Of a stretch of 5,347 nucleotides of DNA, positions 4,845 through 5,347 are shown in pieces (positions within the stretch are counted from its first letter, which is position 1; the number at the start of each line of letters is the position of its first letter). The stretch lies in assembly GCA_023461115.1 (NCBI GenBank), contig JAEWOA010000297.1, forward strand, positions 1 through 5,347. The letters are read 5' to 3'. The notes beneath the pieces are model-generated. The model searched no databases, was not told the DNA's origin, and saw only the letters and a program-made list of their open reading frames with translations. This stretch comes from Actinomycetes bacterium. Its GTDB lineage: Bacteria; Actinomycetota; Actinomycetes; Actinomycetales; Cellulomonadaceae. The position numbers and the translations under genes were made by a program.

Positions 4845-5347
4845 GGGGGGATGTGGTGTGGCGGGCGGTGCGGCTGCTCGAGGTGGACCGGCGGCGGTTC
4901 GTCGGGGCCGTGGCGCTCGGTGTGCTCGCGCTGGGGTGCGCGGTGGCGTTGGCGGGCGTCTCGGCGTGGCTGATCGCACGCGCGTCCCAGATGCCGCCCG
5001 TGCTCACGCTCTCGGTCGCGACCGTCGCGGTGCGCGCCTTCGGCATCGGACGCGGTGTGCTGCGGTACGTCGAGCGACTGGTGTCGCACGACCTCGCGCT
5101 GCGGGGCATGACGAACCTGCGGACCACGCTCTACACGCGACTGGCCACCGGCGACCCCGCCGTGGTGCTCGGCGTCCGGCGCGGCGACTTGCTGGCGCGC
5201 GTCGGCGCCGATGTCGACGCCGTGGGCGACCTCGTGGTCCGCGCGCTGCTTCCGGCCGCCGTGGCGGGAGTGCTGGGCCTCGCGACGGCAGGCGCGATGA
5301 CGGCGATCTTCCCGCCCGCCGGGCTCGCGCTCGCGGCATGCCTGCTG
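4841..5347 (+). CDS. cydC: ABC exporter subunit CydC of CydDC, N-terminal part, cut by the window edge
   Basis: The second half of the CydDC transporter. The first 169 residues are present and the frame is open to the last base; the rest of the membrane domain and the ATPase domain lie outside the window. The start used is the GTG at 4841, overlapping the cydD TGA as GTGA; a GTG at 4853 with a better Shine-Dalgarno is the alternative. Hydrophobic segments lie near 21-45, 53-67 and 136-169. Typical CydC sequence is visible: LIARASQMPP (44-53), RYVERLVSHD (75-84) and RRGDLLARVGADVDAVGDLVVR (113-134). Arg79 and His83 align with E. coli CydC Arg81 and His85, reported to contact haem in CydDC structures. 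This supports a CydC identity over a generic ABC exporter half. Expression is probably coupled to cydD, as expected for heterodimer partners. Confidence 0.92.
   Translation, partial: MRGDVVWRAVRLLEVDRRRFVGAVALGVLALGCAVALAGVSAWLIARASQMPPVLTLSVATVAVRAFGIGRGVLRYVERLVSHDLALRGMTNLRTTLYTRLATGDPAVVLGVRRGDLLARVGADVDAVGDLVVRALLPAAVAGVLGLATAGAMTAIFPPAGLALAACLL
4843..4848 (+). promoter_or_regulatory. Shine-Dalgarno-like GAGGGG at the cydD/cydC junction
   Basis: The purine run GAGGGGGG (4843-4850) overlaps the cydD stop codon. It is too far downstream to serve the GTG at 4841 but is well placed for an in-frame GTG at 4853. It therefore makes 4853 a credible alternative start for cydC, four residues shorter. 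Confidence 0.4.

Noticed and set aside
4820..4855. Programmed -1 frameshift producing a CydD-CydC fusion
   Set aside because: cydC is in the -1 frame, but I see no proper slippery heptamer in register with the cydD frame before the stop; the GTGA overlap explains the arrangement more simply.
3033..4979. A 648-codon open frame on the minus strand across cydD
   Set aside because: Same artefact: it mirrors the cydD reading frame, is rich in Arg/Gly/Asp/His and shows no motif, while the plus-strand frame carries complete ABC transporter motifs.

Overview
The window comes from a high-GC actinomycete. GC is very high by eye, third codon positions are almost always G or C, and GTG starts are frequent. 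The protein sequences most resemble the Cellulomonas/Oerskovia type of Micrococcales; this placement is an inference from protein style, not a database match.

Layout. Positions 1-102 hold the first 34 codons of a gene on the minus strand that runs off the left edge. It has a well-placed ribosome binding site, and its Ala/Pro/Arg-rich N-terminus is compatible with an actinobacterial RNase E/G, though that identity is weak. Positions 103-523 are a divergent intergenic region of 421 bases with no convincing gene. It carries several inverted repeats, a 12-base near-perfect direct repeat and one weak -10-like hexamer. From 524 to the right edge runs a tightly packed plus-strand operon, cydA-cydB-cydD-cydC. 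The gaps are 12 nt (cydA-cydB) and 22 nt (cydB-cydD), followed by a 4-nt overlap (cydD-cydC). cydC is cut by the right edge after 169 codons.

Function. CydA and CydB form the cytochrome bd quinol oxidase of the membrane, a high-affinity terminal oxidase that takes electrons from menaquinol to O2. CydD and CydC form the heterodimeric ABC transporter CydDC, which is needed to assemble the haem-loaded oxidase. The operon is therefore a complete oxidase-plus-assembly-factor module, apart from the truncated end of cydC. The haem-ligand positions and quinone-site Lys/Glu of CydA, the proton-path Asp residues of CydB, and the CydC Arg/His pair reported to contact haem are all present.

This is a recognisable respiratory locus, and I found no new biological system in it. 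The points most worth a second look are the dyad symmetry just upstream of cydA, the divergent gene start, an apparently missing A-loop aromatic in CydD, the Cys pair in the CydA Q-loop, and the cydD/cydC junction.
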